This document shows, one piece after another, positions 12,684 through 20,149 of a stretch of 20,149 nucleotides of DNA. The notes beneath the pieces are model-generated. The model worked only from the letters and a program-made list of their open reading frames with translations. It did no database searches and was not told where the DNA came from. The DNA comes from a virus, in IMG/VR virus record IMGVR_UViG_3300035698_032749, positions 1 to 20,149 of that record; one strand, written 5' to 3'. A program made the position numbers and the translations under genes. Position 1 is the first letter of the stretch, and each line of letters opens with the position of its first letter.

Positions 12684-14831
12684 TTACGGTGCAATATTAG
12701 TCCAATAAGGGATATATCTTACAGCAGTTCCGTTATAAATTTTTAACCAACCACTACTGTTTCCAGGGTTCGCTGTAGTCATTAAGACTGCCCCAGCTCC
12801 TGCACCCACTGCTTCATCTACAACATTGGTAAACATAACAGTCGCCGCTACACCTGTCCCCTCATCCCCATCCGCAATTATGCTTTGGCCTCTTACCGTA
12901 GTAGCTACATCTATTGCCGCAGAAAAAGCACTTATTCCTGCTACACTCCCACTTATTAAGGTTTGGTTCGCAAGTCGGATATCTCCTTGAGAGTAACTAT
13001 TGGCCGGGTCCCCCACAAACAAATCTAGTCCAAAGTTCCAATCCGCCACTGGCGAAGTAGATATAACTTTATAAGCTGCTGCTGCTGCAACAACTGACGG
13101 ACCAGATCCCGCAGGTCTAGTAGCGATATAACCATTGGCTAAATTATCTAATTGAGAAGAATAATCAACCGTTGCTAATATCGAGCCAACAAGTGGAGCA
13201 GTTGGTATTCCCGAACCTGCTTCAAACGATAGCCCATGAGAAGCGGCAGCTATAACATCTTGAGGCTGGTCGATAGGATCTGATTCTTCCATCTGTATTA
13301 TAGTACGAATACCAAATAGTTGACTTCCGATAATAGCGCCGTCACGTTGAGTAGAGGTGGTTTCAATTGCCCCCCCTTGTGAAATATTACAATTCGCTGC
13401 TCCAAAGTCCATTTGGGCATTCCAATTATTGTCCGTCCCGTCCCCTATAGCCGCAGTAAAATTAGAGTAAAAAGGTGTATAAGATGCACCATTAGTTCCA
13501 CCAGCTGTTGTCAGATATGCTTGGAAAATGGCATTATCCTGATTGAAAATTCCTTGACCTGCAGATACTGCCTGAGCCTGCGTTCCGACTGTAAAAGATG
13601 AGCCTGAATAAGCCCCACCCTCAGTTGCAGAATAAACTTTAGCTAGAGTGTTAGCTACACCAGTATCGGCAACAAAGTTTACATTACTAAGTTGGATGTC
13701 TCCTGGCCCTACTCCTATGATCGCTGGTGAGGTATCACTTTCTATATTACAATTTGCTAATTTTATTCCTTGAGACGAATCTTGCAATAAAGCAGCCCCT
13801 GTTGAAGGAATGAAATTACAATTATAATAATTGGCCTCAGTAGCATCTAACATTGTGATGGGCTCTAAAAATGTAGCATTAGTAGCATCAATAGACGCAG
13901 TGCCAGATAAATTAAGCACACTCCCAACTATAACTGACTCAAGGTTGATAGGACCAGATATATTCATTACTGCCCCAGCGCCTAAACCCACAAGGGAATT
14001 TTTTATTACTATTATTGCCCCGCCAGCGTTATTAATACCACCATCGCTAACAGGAAATGGAGCTACTGGAGGGTTGCTCAAATGATCTTCTATTTGTATA
14101 AGACCGATCCACCCTATTAAATCACATAAAAAACCATTCTGACACGCGGACGCACAATTATTAATAGATATAGATCCTGTCCCTGCAACTGCAGAGGATA
14201 AAACTGATGTAGTAGTTTGAAAATAAATAGTATTAAATGCCACATCACCTGATGCTGGTGGTGTGTGTACCCCAACAATGATAGTACCATAAGTGCCCAA
14301 ATCCGAAGTTGCAGGTGTACCATATAAATGCACATTGGCAACTAAAGTTAAGTCTTCAGTATAAGTTCCAGGTTGAATGTATACTACACCACCACCTGCT
14401 GCTGCAGCAGCATCAATCGCATCTTGAACTATTTGATAACCAGCCTGACCAATGGGACCAACAACAAACTGTGTAATAGGTATCCCATCGCCAGCAGCAT
14501 CAATTGTAAGGGTATCACCTAGTCCAGTAACTACGACTCCAGTTCCTCCTAGAAGATTAATGTTGCCAAGTGTAGGAGAAATTGCGCCTCCAATAGTACC
14601 AGTTAATGTATTAACTCCAGATGCACCTGCTCCACTAAATGAATCCCAAGATGCTGATCCGGCAACAACAGATGTTAGCCCAAACACTGAATCTAAAAAT
14701 TTATTTACCCATAATTGACCAATAGGATAGTTTTTGTCGTTTGCGGTAGGGTCTCTATTACTAACTATTGGACGTGGAAATACACCTTGTAAAGGATTGT
14801 CTAGTGCATAAGCTGAATTAATTTTTACCAT
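12684..14831 (-). CDS. Large tail fibre/spike with right-handed beta-helix domain
   Basis: A 715-aa protein, first of the fibre cluster. Residues 24-62 carry an attachment-like motif, RDPTANDKNYPIGQLWVNK, then FGLTSVVAGSASW, common in phage fibres. Residues 118-170 match the 606-aa fibre (VVGPIGQAGYQIVQDAIDAA, YIQPGTYTEDLTL), the start of a pectate-lyase-like beta-helix that runs to about residue 400. The rest (about 420-715) is a different beta domain ending GWLKIYNGTAVRYIPYW, a frequent fibre C-terminus, so the two paralogues share the helix entry but not the tip. GAGAGG lies 5 bases before the ATG and a good promoter is just upstream. Confidence 0.8.
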   Translation of the reverse strand: MVKINSAYALDNPLQGVFPRPIVSNRDPTANDKNYPIGQLWVNKFLDSVFGLTSVVAGSASWDSFSGAGASGVNTLTGTIGGAISPTLGNINLLGGTGVVVTGLGDTLTIDAAGDGIPITQFVVGPIGQAGYQIVQDAIDAAAAAGGGVVYIQPGTYTEDLTLVANVHLYGTPATSDLGTYGTIIVGVHTPPASGDVAFNTIYFQTTTSVLSSAVAGTGSISINNCASACQNGFLCDLIGWIGLIQIEDHLSNPPVAPFPVSDGGINNAGGAIIVIKNSLVGLGAGAVMNISGPINLESVIVGSVLNLSGTASIDATNATFLEPITMLDATEANYYNCNFIPSTGAALLQDSSQGIKLANCNIESDTSPAIIGVGPGDIQLSNVNFVADTGVANTLAKVYSATEGGAYSGSSFTVGTQAQAVSAGQGIFNQDNAIFQAYLTTAGGTNGASYTPFYSNFTAAIGDGTDNNWNAQMDFGAANCNISQGGAIETTSTQRDGAIIGSQLFGIRTIIQMEESDPIDQPQDVIAAASHGLSFEAGSGIPTAPLVGSILATVDYSSQLDNLANGYIATRPAGSGPSVVAAAAAYKVISTSPVADWNFGLDLFVGDPANSYSQGDIRLANQTLISGSVAGISAFSAAIDVATTVRGQSIIADGDEGTGVAATVMFTNVVDEAVGAGAGAVLMTTANPGNSSGWLKIYNGTAVRYIPYWTNIAP

Positions 14832-14866
14832 GGTGGCCTCTCATAATTTGTTATTTTAATTTTTAA

Positions 14867-14895
14867 TTTATATAACAAAAATTTTAATGTGGCAA
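14867..14895 (-). promoter_or_regulatory. Promoter for the tail-fibre cluster
   Basis: On the minus strand, -35 TTGCCA (14895-14890), a 17-bp spacer and -10 TATAAA (14872-14867), each 5 of 6 to the sigma-70 consensus. It would start near 14860, about 28 bases before the first fibre gene. The strand-opposed RHH gene and its palindrome lie just behind it. Confidence 0.6.
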
Positions 14896-14903
14896 TAAAA
14901 AAC

Positions 14904-14921
14904 TTAAGTAGATATACTTAA
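14904..14921. promoter_or_regulatory. Palindrome TTAAGTA-GATA-TACTTAA, candidate RHH operator
   Basis: A perfect inverted repeat with 7-bp arms and a 4-bp centre. It covers a plus-strand -10-like TATACT (14913-14918) and lies 19 bases before the RHH start codon and 9 bases behind the fibre promoter -35. The position suits autoregulation by the RHH protein and possible control of the fibre genes. Confidence 0.6.
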
Positions 14922-14939
14922 TATATACAAAGGATATAT

Positions 14940-15086
14940 GTGAAACCTAAGCCTAAGAAATTTATTTTTAATATACCTATCTCTGTATACGATCAGTTAA
15001 GTGTAGCTGCTGAAAAAAGAAATATGGCTAGAAGCGTGTACTTAGTACAAGTTTTAATGGAAGCTTTATCAAAAGAAATTAATTAA
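14940..15086 (+). CDS. Ribbon-helix-helix (Arc/CopG-like) DNA-binding protein
   Basis: A 48-aa protein starting at GTG 14940, with AAAGGA 5 bases upstream. The basic N-terminus (KPKPKK) leads into a short strand FIFNIPISVYDQL, then helix SVAAEKRNMARS and helix VYLVQVLMEALSKE. The pattern of strand, D-x-L start of helix A, an R-N-turn, and a second helix is that of a minimal RHH repressor that dimerises and inserts its ribbon in the DNA major groove. It is coded against the surrounding virion genes, with its own palindrome. An Arc-like regulator or an antitoxin are the two main options. Confidence 0.75.
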   Translation: MKPKPKKFIFNIPISVYDQLSVAAEKRNMARSVYLVQVLMEALSKEIN

Positions 15087-15096
15087 AGGAGTTACA

Positions 15097-15237
15097 ATGT
15101 TCAAAATCTATTTCCACTTATTTTTGTGTTTTATAGGATTGGCTTATTTAGTTTATTTAGCTGCCACAAGCCTGCGGGATAGCAGGAGAGAGGAGATGCA
15201 TGAAATACTCCGTAAATATTTTGAGGAGTTATTTTAA
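15097..15237 (+). CDS. 46-aa single-span membrane protein
   Basis: The ATG at 15097 has AAAGGAG 5 bases upstream and lies 10 bases after the RHH stop, so the two form a bicistron. Residues 3-25 are one hydrophobic helix rich in aromatics (YFHLFLCFIGLAYLVYLAA). A charged cytoplasmic-looking tail follows, with RDSRREEMHEILRKYFEEL. The size and layout fit a small phage membrane peptide (exclusion, holin-like or toxin-like); none is demonstrated. Its stop overlaps the end of the opposing 907-aa gene by 4 bases. Confidence 0.65.
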   Translation: MFKIYFHLFLCFIGLAYLVYLAATSLRDSRREEMHEILRKYFEELF

Positions 15238-17957
15238 GTGCTTTGTGCACGCGCTATTGCTTTATTCATTTGCCGAGACGACATACCTTTATCTTTCATT
15301 TGCTTATAAAGTGCTTGTCTTTCATCAAATGTGGTAGCTTTTTTAAGTTTGTTCCCATACCTAATAGCTGGAACTTGTTTAATGATCTGTTCTGCGAAAC
15401 TTCCAACCATTGAAGCTCCAGTTTTTAACCCGGCTGACACTGGTGCTAGAAAAGCTAATAAGCTGTAAGGGATAGTTATTCCAAATTCTTCTTTTATCTT
15501 ACTGCGTATAGGGAGAAAAATCATAGCTCCTATGGCAGCATTTCTCCATTTCTTTAAAATGCTCTTTTTAGGCTTGGTGCCCAATGTTCCTGTTGTTTCT
15601 TTACCACTAAATGATTTTTTTATATCTTCAAACTTATCTTTTAAACTAGATGATAATTTTCCTTTTTTAAGCTCATCAACAAATTCTCGACCAAAACTTT
15701 TAGCCTTATTGTTAACTGCAGTTAATTCTGAAACTGGTATACCTGTTTTATTGCTCAATGATTTTAAAGAAGCGGGGGTAATATTTTTTAGGTCATCTAA
15801 AATAGGAGCTAACTCTTTTTTAACAAGTTGTTCTGTCTTTTTATCTAGTTGGTCTAATATTTTTTTTTGTTTAACAAAATCTTTTTGAAAATCTTGGATG
15901 TCTTTTCGCAGAGATTTAAGGTTTTGTTTTATTAAAGCACTACCAGGTTTTTTAAGTTGAGATAGAGAACTAATTTTATCTAGTCGATTATCTATTTTAG
16001 CTTCGTTAATAGCTTGATTCTTGTTTAAGAGATTGAGTTCACGTTTAAATGAATGTTCTATTCCTTTAGGAAGCTCTTTAATTTTATTTTTTAAAGTTTT
16101 TTCTGCTTGTTGATACTCTTTTTTATAAGCTTCAAGAGTTTTTACAACCCTGTCTTTATAGGGAGCTTCGGGAAGCTTTCCCATATCAGCCCTTTTTAAT
16201 GCTTGATCAATAAATTTTTTATCTTTTTCAAACATTTCTGAAAGTTCGATTGCTTCGGGACTTTCAGGATATAAAGCAGCGCTTTTAACCTTTTCCATAT
16301 GCTTTGTAATAGCTGGCTCTAAATCGGATTCTCGGTAGGGTTTAACCCCTTTTTCTGAGACCCCCTTCAAATCTTCCAAACGATTACTTAAGGTATCAAT
16401 TTCTCGTCGTTTAAGTTTTACAGCTCTATCTAATAACACTTTTTGAGAGGCTGAATTTTTTCCTTTAGACTTATTTTCAAGGAAATCAATATCTTCCTTA
16501 GCTTTCGCTAGGTCTTTTTCTACAGCTGGCATTTGCTCTTTAATTAATTCTCTTTTTGTTTGTTCTCTTACAGTCAAAGGAGTCTCTTTTTTCCTTTTGG
16601 ATTCCTTATCTTGTTCTATATATTCTTCTAAAGGCCGTTCAGCGAGTTTCTTAGCCATTTCTTTAGGAGATTCACGCGGTTTTTCTGATACATTAATAGA
16701 TTCCTTGGACACCTCTCCAGTTTTGGTTGGCTCACGAGTAATATCTTTTACTACTCGTACAATATCTTTAGGGTTATTAAGATCGTACCCCTTTTCCACT
16801 ACTCTTTCCTTAATAGCAGATGCTGCTTGTTCAGGTGCTATATTAGCTTTCTTTAAAGAGGAATAAACATTTTTAGAATATTTTCCAGCATTATGCATAA
16901 GATCCAGTCCAAGGAACATACCTAAGTTCTGACCATATTGATCAAGAGATGGAAATTCTCCCTCCAGTACACCTTGGGCAGCGGTGAAGAGTCCTGCTTG
17001 TGCTCCTGTATCTATTAACTTTTGAGCAGCGCTTCCACCCTTCAATTGAAGAAGTTTTCGGCCAGCTGGAAATTTATTTAAAACCTTTAACTTAGTTAAT
17101 GGGCCTAAAGCCGCACCTAAAAGTGCACCTTTTCCACCAGCTTTAAGAGTCGCATCAGTCGCATTCAGAAAATCGCCAAAGGTACCTTTTTCACCTCTAT
17201 CCAAATACTTTTGATATTCCATGAGTCCTGTTTCCACCATAGCAGGTAGCGCCAAGGAACCAGCTCCTCCTCCGATCAGTGCACCAACCCCTGCACCAAA
17301 AGGTCCTGCTAAAGACCCCGCCGCACCGCCCGCTAGTCCGCCTGCCTGACCACCAGCTGCATAAAGAGGACTATCGCCTGCAAATTGAGCAAGACCATGC
17401 ACAATATTTTTAAGAAAAGTAGGATTTTTTAGTTGGGTTCTTTCTTGAAATGCTTTTTCCCCCTCTCCGCGCGTTATTCCTTCTACGCGGCCCACACTTC
17501 CAGCCTGAAAGCCCTTCTTCATCGCTTTCCATAACCCTTCTTTTTCTTGAGGCTGCGTATCTTGAGGCTGCGTATCTTGTAGAGCTTGCAGCCCAGGGGG
17601 GAGGTGCTCTGGCGCTGTAGATGGATTAAGTTTATCTTGGAGTGCTGACATAAATGCTCTTTCCCGACCCATAGTCGGAATCTTTTGGTTAGCATTTATA
17701 GAAATTTCTTCGTAATCAGACGGCTCAAAAAGGGCTAAGGATTCTTTAGGGACTCCGACCTTACTAAGTCCTGACTGAATATCAAATACGGTAAAAGGTT
17801 TATTAGCTTCAGCTTGATGGGCAGCTTGTTGCTTTTTTTGGGAAAGCATGTTCTGTAATTGATATTCTAATAATTTATTCGCCCCCGTAGAAAACCCTGT
17901 TCCGATTGATTGTCCTAATTCTTCACCATAATCATATTGTGGAAGTGTCTGTACCAT
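15234..17957 (-). CDS. Large internal/ejection-type virion protein
   Basis: A 907-aa protein. Residues 1-140 are polar. Residues 198-236 form a Gly/Ala-rich, membrane-like zipper (AAGGQAGGLAGGAAGSLAG, then GVGALIGGGAGSLALP). A second small-residue hydrophobic patch lies at about 270-290. Residues about 440-800 are Lys/Glu-rich, long helices with coiled-coil character. A hydrophobic pair near 830-860 and a basic tail close the protein. Such an architecture is typical of podovirus internal proteins that leave the head with the DNA and form a channel through the envelope. No lysozyme or transglycosylase motif was seen. AGGT lies 5 bases before the ATG. It is 7 bases from the 175-aa gene, probably its partner. 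Confidence 0.65.
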   Translation of the reverse strand: MVQTLPQYDYGEELGQSIGTGFSTGANKLLEYQLQNMLSQKKQQAAHQAEANKPFTVFDIQSGLSKVGVPKESLALFEPSDYEEISINANQKIPTMGRERAFMSALQDKLNPSTAPEHLPPGLQALQDTQPQDTQPQEKEGLWKAMKKGFQAGSVGRVEGITRGEGEKAFQERTQLKNPTFLKNIVHGLAQFAGDSPLYAAGGQAGGLAGGAAGSLAGPFGAGVGALIGGGAGSLALPAMVETGLMEYQKYLDRGEKGTFGDFLNATDATLKAGGKGALLGAALGPLTKLKVLNKFPAGRKLLQLKGGSAAQKLIDTGAQAGLFTAAQGVLEGEFPSLDQYGQNLGMFLGLDLMHNAGKYSKNVYSSLKKANIAPEQAASAIKERVVEKGYDLNNPKDIVRVVKDITREPTKTGEVSKESINVSEKPRESPKEMAKKLAERPLEEYIEQDKESKRKKETPLTVREQTKRELIKEQMPAVEKDLAKAKEDIDFLENKSKGKNSASQKVLLDRAVKLKRREIDTLSNRLEDLKGVSEKGVKPYRESDLEPAITKHMEKVKSAALYPESPEAIELSEMFEKDKKFIDQALKRADMGKLPEAPYKDRVVKTLEAYKKEYQQAEKTLKNKIKELPKGIEHSFKRELNLLNKNQAINEAKIDNRLDKISSLSQLKKPGSALIKQNLKSLRKDIQDFQKDFVKQKKILDQLDKKTEQLVKKELAPILDDLKNITPASLKSLSNKTGIPVSELTAVNNKAKSFGREFVDELKKGKLSSSLKDKFEDIKKSFSGKETTGTLGTKPKKSILKKWRNAAIGAMIFLPIRSKIKEEFGITIPYSLLAFLAPVSAGLKTGASMVGSFAEQIIKQVPAIRYGNKLKKATTFDERQALYKQMKDKGMSSRQMNKAIARAQST
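17546..17575. repeat. 15-bp tandem duplication in the ejection-type gene
   Basis: The unit cttgaggctgcgtat occurs twice in a row, in frame, giving the peptide DTQPQ twice at residues 128-137. The two copies are identical, which suggests a recent duplication in a flexible linker. Confidence 0.85.
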
Positions 17958-17964
17958 ATTTTAC

Positions 17965-18492
17965 CTATAAAATTCCAAGCATGGGTAAAAGTTTCATCAT
18001 AGCTGCCATACCGCCGGCTTGTCCAAGCCCCTGACCAGCTGCTGTTCCAAGCCCACCAAGTAAACCACTTGTAGCAGGACGTTGTATATTTTCAAATGAA
18101 GGTGTCATAGCACCTCCTAGTAAGGATTGAAGTTGTGACATTGCATTTCCTTGTAGACCGGATCTCTGAGCTTGTAAATTTTCTGCGAGTCCTGCTCCTG
18201 CTTGGCCCAATTGTTGACCAAAAGCTGAACTTTTTTGTGCATCCATACCAGTAAATCTCTCAGCTATACTCGGCATAATATCTTCATTAAAGTTTCTCAT
18301 TGCTGGAGCTTCAAAACTCTGCATCATTTCAGGGTTGCTAGAAAGTATTTGTTGTAAATATTTAAACATATCAGGCATTTGCTCAGAGGCGCCAGAAATA
18401 ACTTGATTTTGCAATCCTTGTTGCTGAGGTGTGAACCTTTGAAATTGATCTGTTTTTTCATTTTTACCTAGCAAAAAATCTAAGAACGCCAT
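17965..18492 (-). CDS. Virion-associated helical protein, probable ejection partner
   Basis: A 175-aa protein with AAGGAG 5 bases before the ATG. The first 60 residues are Gln-rich and helical. The middle has NEDIMPSIAERFTGMDAQKSSAFGQQLGQAG at 69-99 (seen in short podovirus virion proteins), and the C-terminus is Gly/Ala-rich and hydrophobic (GLLGGLGTAAGQGLGQAGG). Its adjacency to the 907-aa protein and its own small-residue C-terminus suggest an internal or tail-channel component. The assignment rests on composition and context; no catalytic motif is present. Confidence 0.6.
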   Translation of the reverse strand: MAFLDFLLGKNEKTDQFQRFTPQQQGLQNQVISGASEQMPDMFKYLQQILSSNPEMMQSFEAPAMRNFNEDIMPSIAERFTGMDAQKSSAFGQQLGQAGAGLAENLQAQRSGLQGNAMSQLQSLLGGAMTPSFENIQRPATSGLLGGLGTAAGQGLGQAGGMAAMMKLLPMLGIL

Positions 18493-18534
18493 GTTTTACT
18501 CCTTAAGTAAACTAGAACTGTAACATCTTTTTTA

Positions 18535-19041
18535 TTATAGCGCCGATATAAATTCTACAATAACAAAACATCTTGTATAAGCTGTGCGATCTATCCCTGT
18601 TGTTATAATAATGTTTGTTGCATCCATTTCTAAAGAGATATTTAAATTAAGTGTAGGTGAAGCAAACGGTATAGGTATCCAGCTAGTTAAAGGGGTGGTA
18701 GCAGCAGCATATATTTTTGTAACAGACTCCTCAATCCTAAAAGTTATCCCATGAAGCACCGACTTAGATGTAGCATTTGGAAGAGGGCCAAAATCTATTA
18801 CCTTTCTAATTACACTTCTAAAAGTAACATTTGCTGTAGTCTCCGTACTAAATGTAGGCAAAAACCTTTGACCAGTTATGGTTTCAACTCCATCATATAT
18901 CCCAGAATCCTTAGTATTTGTAGCAATTGCTATATTGTTTAGATACTGGCTAAGAACAATATCTTTTTCAGAAACTTTTTGAGGTATAATATAGGTTTCT
19001 GGAAGAAAATTATTAGGATTACCTTCAAAACTTCTTGTCAT
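18535..19041 (-). CDS. Virion structural protein, small beta-rich
   Basis: A 168-aa protein between the propeller-like gene and the ejection proteins. It contains VIDFGPLPNATSKSVLHGI around residue 85-103, a pattern I associate with podovirus tail-region proteins, then alternating beta strands with WIPIPFASP and a C-terminal VIVEFISAL strand. AGGT lies 5 bases before the ATG. It is probably a tail or head-tail joining subunit. No enzymatic motif is visible. Confidence 0.6.
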   Translation of the reverse strand: MTRSFEGNPNNFLPETYIIPQKVSEKDIVLSQYLNNIAIATNTKDSGIYDGVETITGQRFLPTFSTETTANVTFRSVIRKVIDFGPLPNATSKSVLHGITFRIEESVTKIYAAATTPLTSWIPIPFASPTLNLNISLEMDATNIIITTGIDRTAYTRCFVIVEFISAL

Positions 19042-19043
19042 AT

Positions 19044-20149
19044 TTAACCTATAATTCTTCCTGATGGCTCAACATATAGTATCATTCCATCTAATTGAAA
19101 ATCCGATTGGGAAATGGCCAAATCTTTCATTTGATCATCACTCATATATATCTTTATCTGTATCATTATGCCTTGTGTTTGCATAAAGTAACGGTGCCAA
19201 ATTCTTACCTGTTGCGCCTGGTAGGTAGAGTTGTCTTCAGGCCGCGATAAGAGAGTATTAGTTCCCAGGAGAGCGCCACCGACATCCTGCTCTTGTATAC
19301 TTTGTCCCGAGGAGTCAATAAAATAATCTACTGAAACTTCTCCGTCAGCAGTTCTATCAATTAAAAAATCCATAAAGGGCATACGAAACTGCTGACCAAT
19401 AGGAGTGCCAGGGTTCCATTGCTTAGATGTTATATTAATATTAGAAATACGAGTTATCTTACCCCCACCTGTGTAAGTGCCGGTAAAAGAAGTGGTAGGA
19501 TTAAGAGTAATAGTGTTTTCATCTATTACAATAATCTGAAATACGATTCCATTTAAAGATGTTATCCCAAGGCAGTCGTCTAATAATACATAACCATTAC
19601 CGGGCAAGTTATGGTTTATAACAGTAAGTTCCTGTGTAGTGGAATTCATATTTGTAATATATAAGGACTGCTCGTTAGATGATTTATCCCCGTCAATAAC
19701 AAAGGTAAAACCCTGCTGATTTCCGGCAACAATAGACCCAAATTGACTTTGATTTTGAGGCCCACCCCAAGAATCATTCCACGCAGCCCATGTACCGTAT
19801 ATTCTCCCTAAATCTGCCCAGCTTAAGTCCGCGTCTCGCTGGAAGTAACCAAAACAAGTAAATGAATCTTCGAAGATGGCCCAAGATGAATTTTGATAAT
19901 TCCAAACTAGAATTCGAGTTGGAAAGGTGGGATTAGATTTATCATCTGGGAAGGTCCAGTACACGACTTCACGATAAAAATCTCTTACTCCGTACACCCT
20001 CTCTGGTCCTGCATTGCCATTATGGATATTAAATACCTCATCAGGAATCATTTGATCTATCCGTTCTACATTTACCCCATTACAATTATGGACACCAACA
20101 TTCCCAACTCCAACAGCACCTTTATCAAATCCAATTATTGAAAAGCGAC
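19044..20149 (-). CDS. Propeller-like tail/head-completion protein (partial at right edge)
   Basis: The frame is open to the right edge, so the true start is outside; the ATG at 20051 is internal. At least 367 residues are present. The region after PDEVFNIHNG has VYGVRDFYREVVYWTFPDD, then RILVWNYQNSSWAIFED and CFGYFQ, the recurring Trp/Tyr-rich blades seen in P22 gp10-like packaged-DNA stabilisation proteins. The C-terminal half is beta-rich, with RPEDNSTYQAQQVRIWHRYF and a final VEPSGRIIG. In P22-like tails this protein plugs the portal and connects to the needle or fibres. It is the first gene of the visible late block. Homology to gp10 is inferred from the pattern, not proven. Confidence 0.55.
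   Translation of the reverse strand, partial: RFSIIGFDKGAVGVGNVGVHNCNGVNVERIDQMIPDEVFNIHNGNAGPERVYGVRDFYREVVYWTFPDDKSNPTFPTRILVWNYQNSSWAIFEDSFTCFGYFQRDADLSWADLGRIYGTWAAWNDSWGGPQNQSQFGSIVAGNQQGFTFVIDGDKSSNEQSLYITNMNSTTQELTVINHNLPGNGYVLLDDCLGITSLNGIVFQIIVIDENTITLNPTTSFTGTYTGGGKITRISNINITSKQWNPGTPIGQQFRMPFMDFLIDRTADGEVSVDYFIDSSGQSIQEQDVGGALLGTNTLLSRPEDNSTYQAQQVRIWHRYFMQTQGIMIQIKIYMSDDQMKDLAISQSDFQLDGMILYVEPSGRIIG

Noticed and set aside
15532-15888. Plus-strand open frame opposite the ejection-type gene
   Set aside because: Phe/Leu/Ser-rich complement of a Lys/Glu coiled coil; no ribosome site.

Overview
The window looks like a stretch of a tailed-phage or prophage genome. It is AT-rich and very densely coded, with gene-to-gene overlaps of a few bases, strong Shine-Dalgarno (SD) sites and no tRNA, rRNA, insertion sequence or CRISPR array. 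A large-terminase fragment, an internal ejection-type protein, a propeller-like tail or head-completion protein and short-tail fibre genes suggest a podovirus-like virion. A small lipoprotein and a polyglycine adhesin suit a Gram-negative host. The host cannot be named from the sequence, and no integrase is visible.

Layout. (1) 1-3974, minus strand: a leftward operon with a winged-helix replication-initiator-like protein, a RusA-type resolvase, three small unknowns, an RNA-ligase-family protein, a Cys-cluster unknown, a probable small terminase and the start of the large terminase. The terminase is interrupted by the beginning of an intein at the left edge. (2) 3975-4614: the control region, with a small HTH repressor-like gene, a coupled 32-aa membrane peptide, a hairpin, and a palindrome that overlaps two divergent promoters. 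(3) 4615-7993, plus strand: an early operon with an excisionase/Cro-like protein, two unknowns, an ERF annealing protein, SSB, a coiled-coil protein ending in an RNA polymerase alpha-CTD-like domain, and a YqaJ-type exonuclease. (4) 8027-14831, minus strand: a small lipoprotein, a Gly-rich adhesin, a short fibre, two large beta-helix fibres and small virion proteins, behind a good promoter of their own. (5) 14840-15237: a small plus-strand island with a ribbon-helix-helix regulator and a 46-aa membrane protein, behind a second palindrome. (6) 15234-20149, minus strand: a 907-aa ejection-type protein, a 175-aa and a 168-aa virion protein, and a partial propeller-like protein running off the right edge.

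How it fits together. Annealing protein, SSB and exonuclease form a lambda/P22-style recombination set. RusA and the initiator lie in the opposite operon. The repressor-like and Cro-like genes flank a symmetric switch. The least ordinary items are the intein in the large terminase, the alpha-CTD-like domain inside the recombination operon, the RNA ligase beside packaging genes, the autoregulated-looking RHH island facing the fibre promoter, and 9-bp repeats shared by two distant loci.
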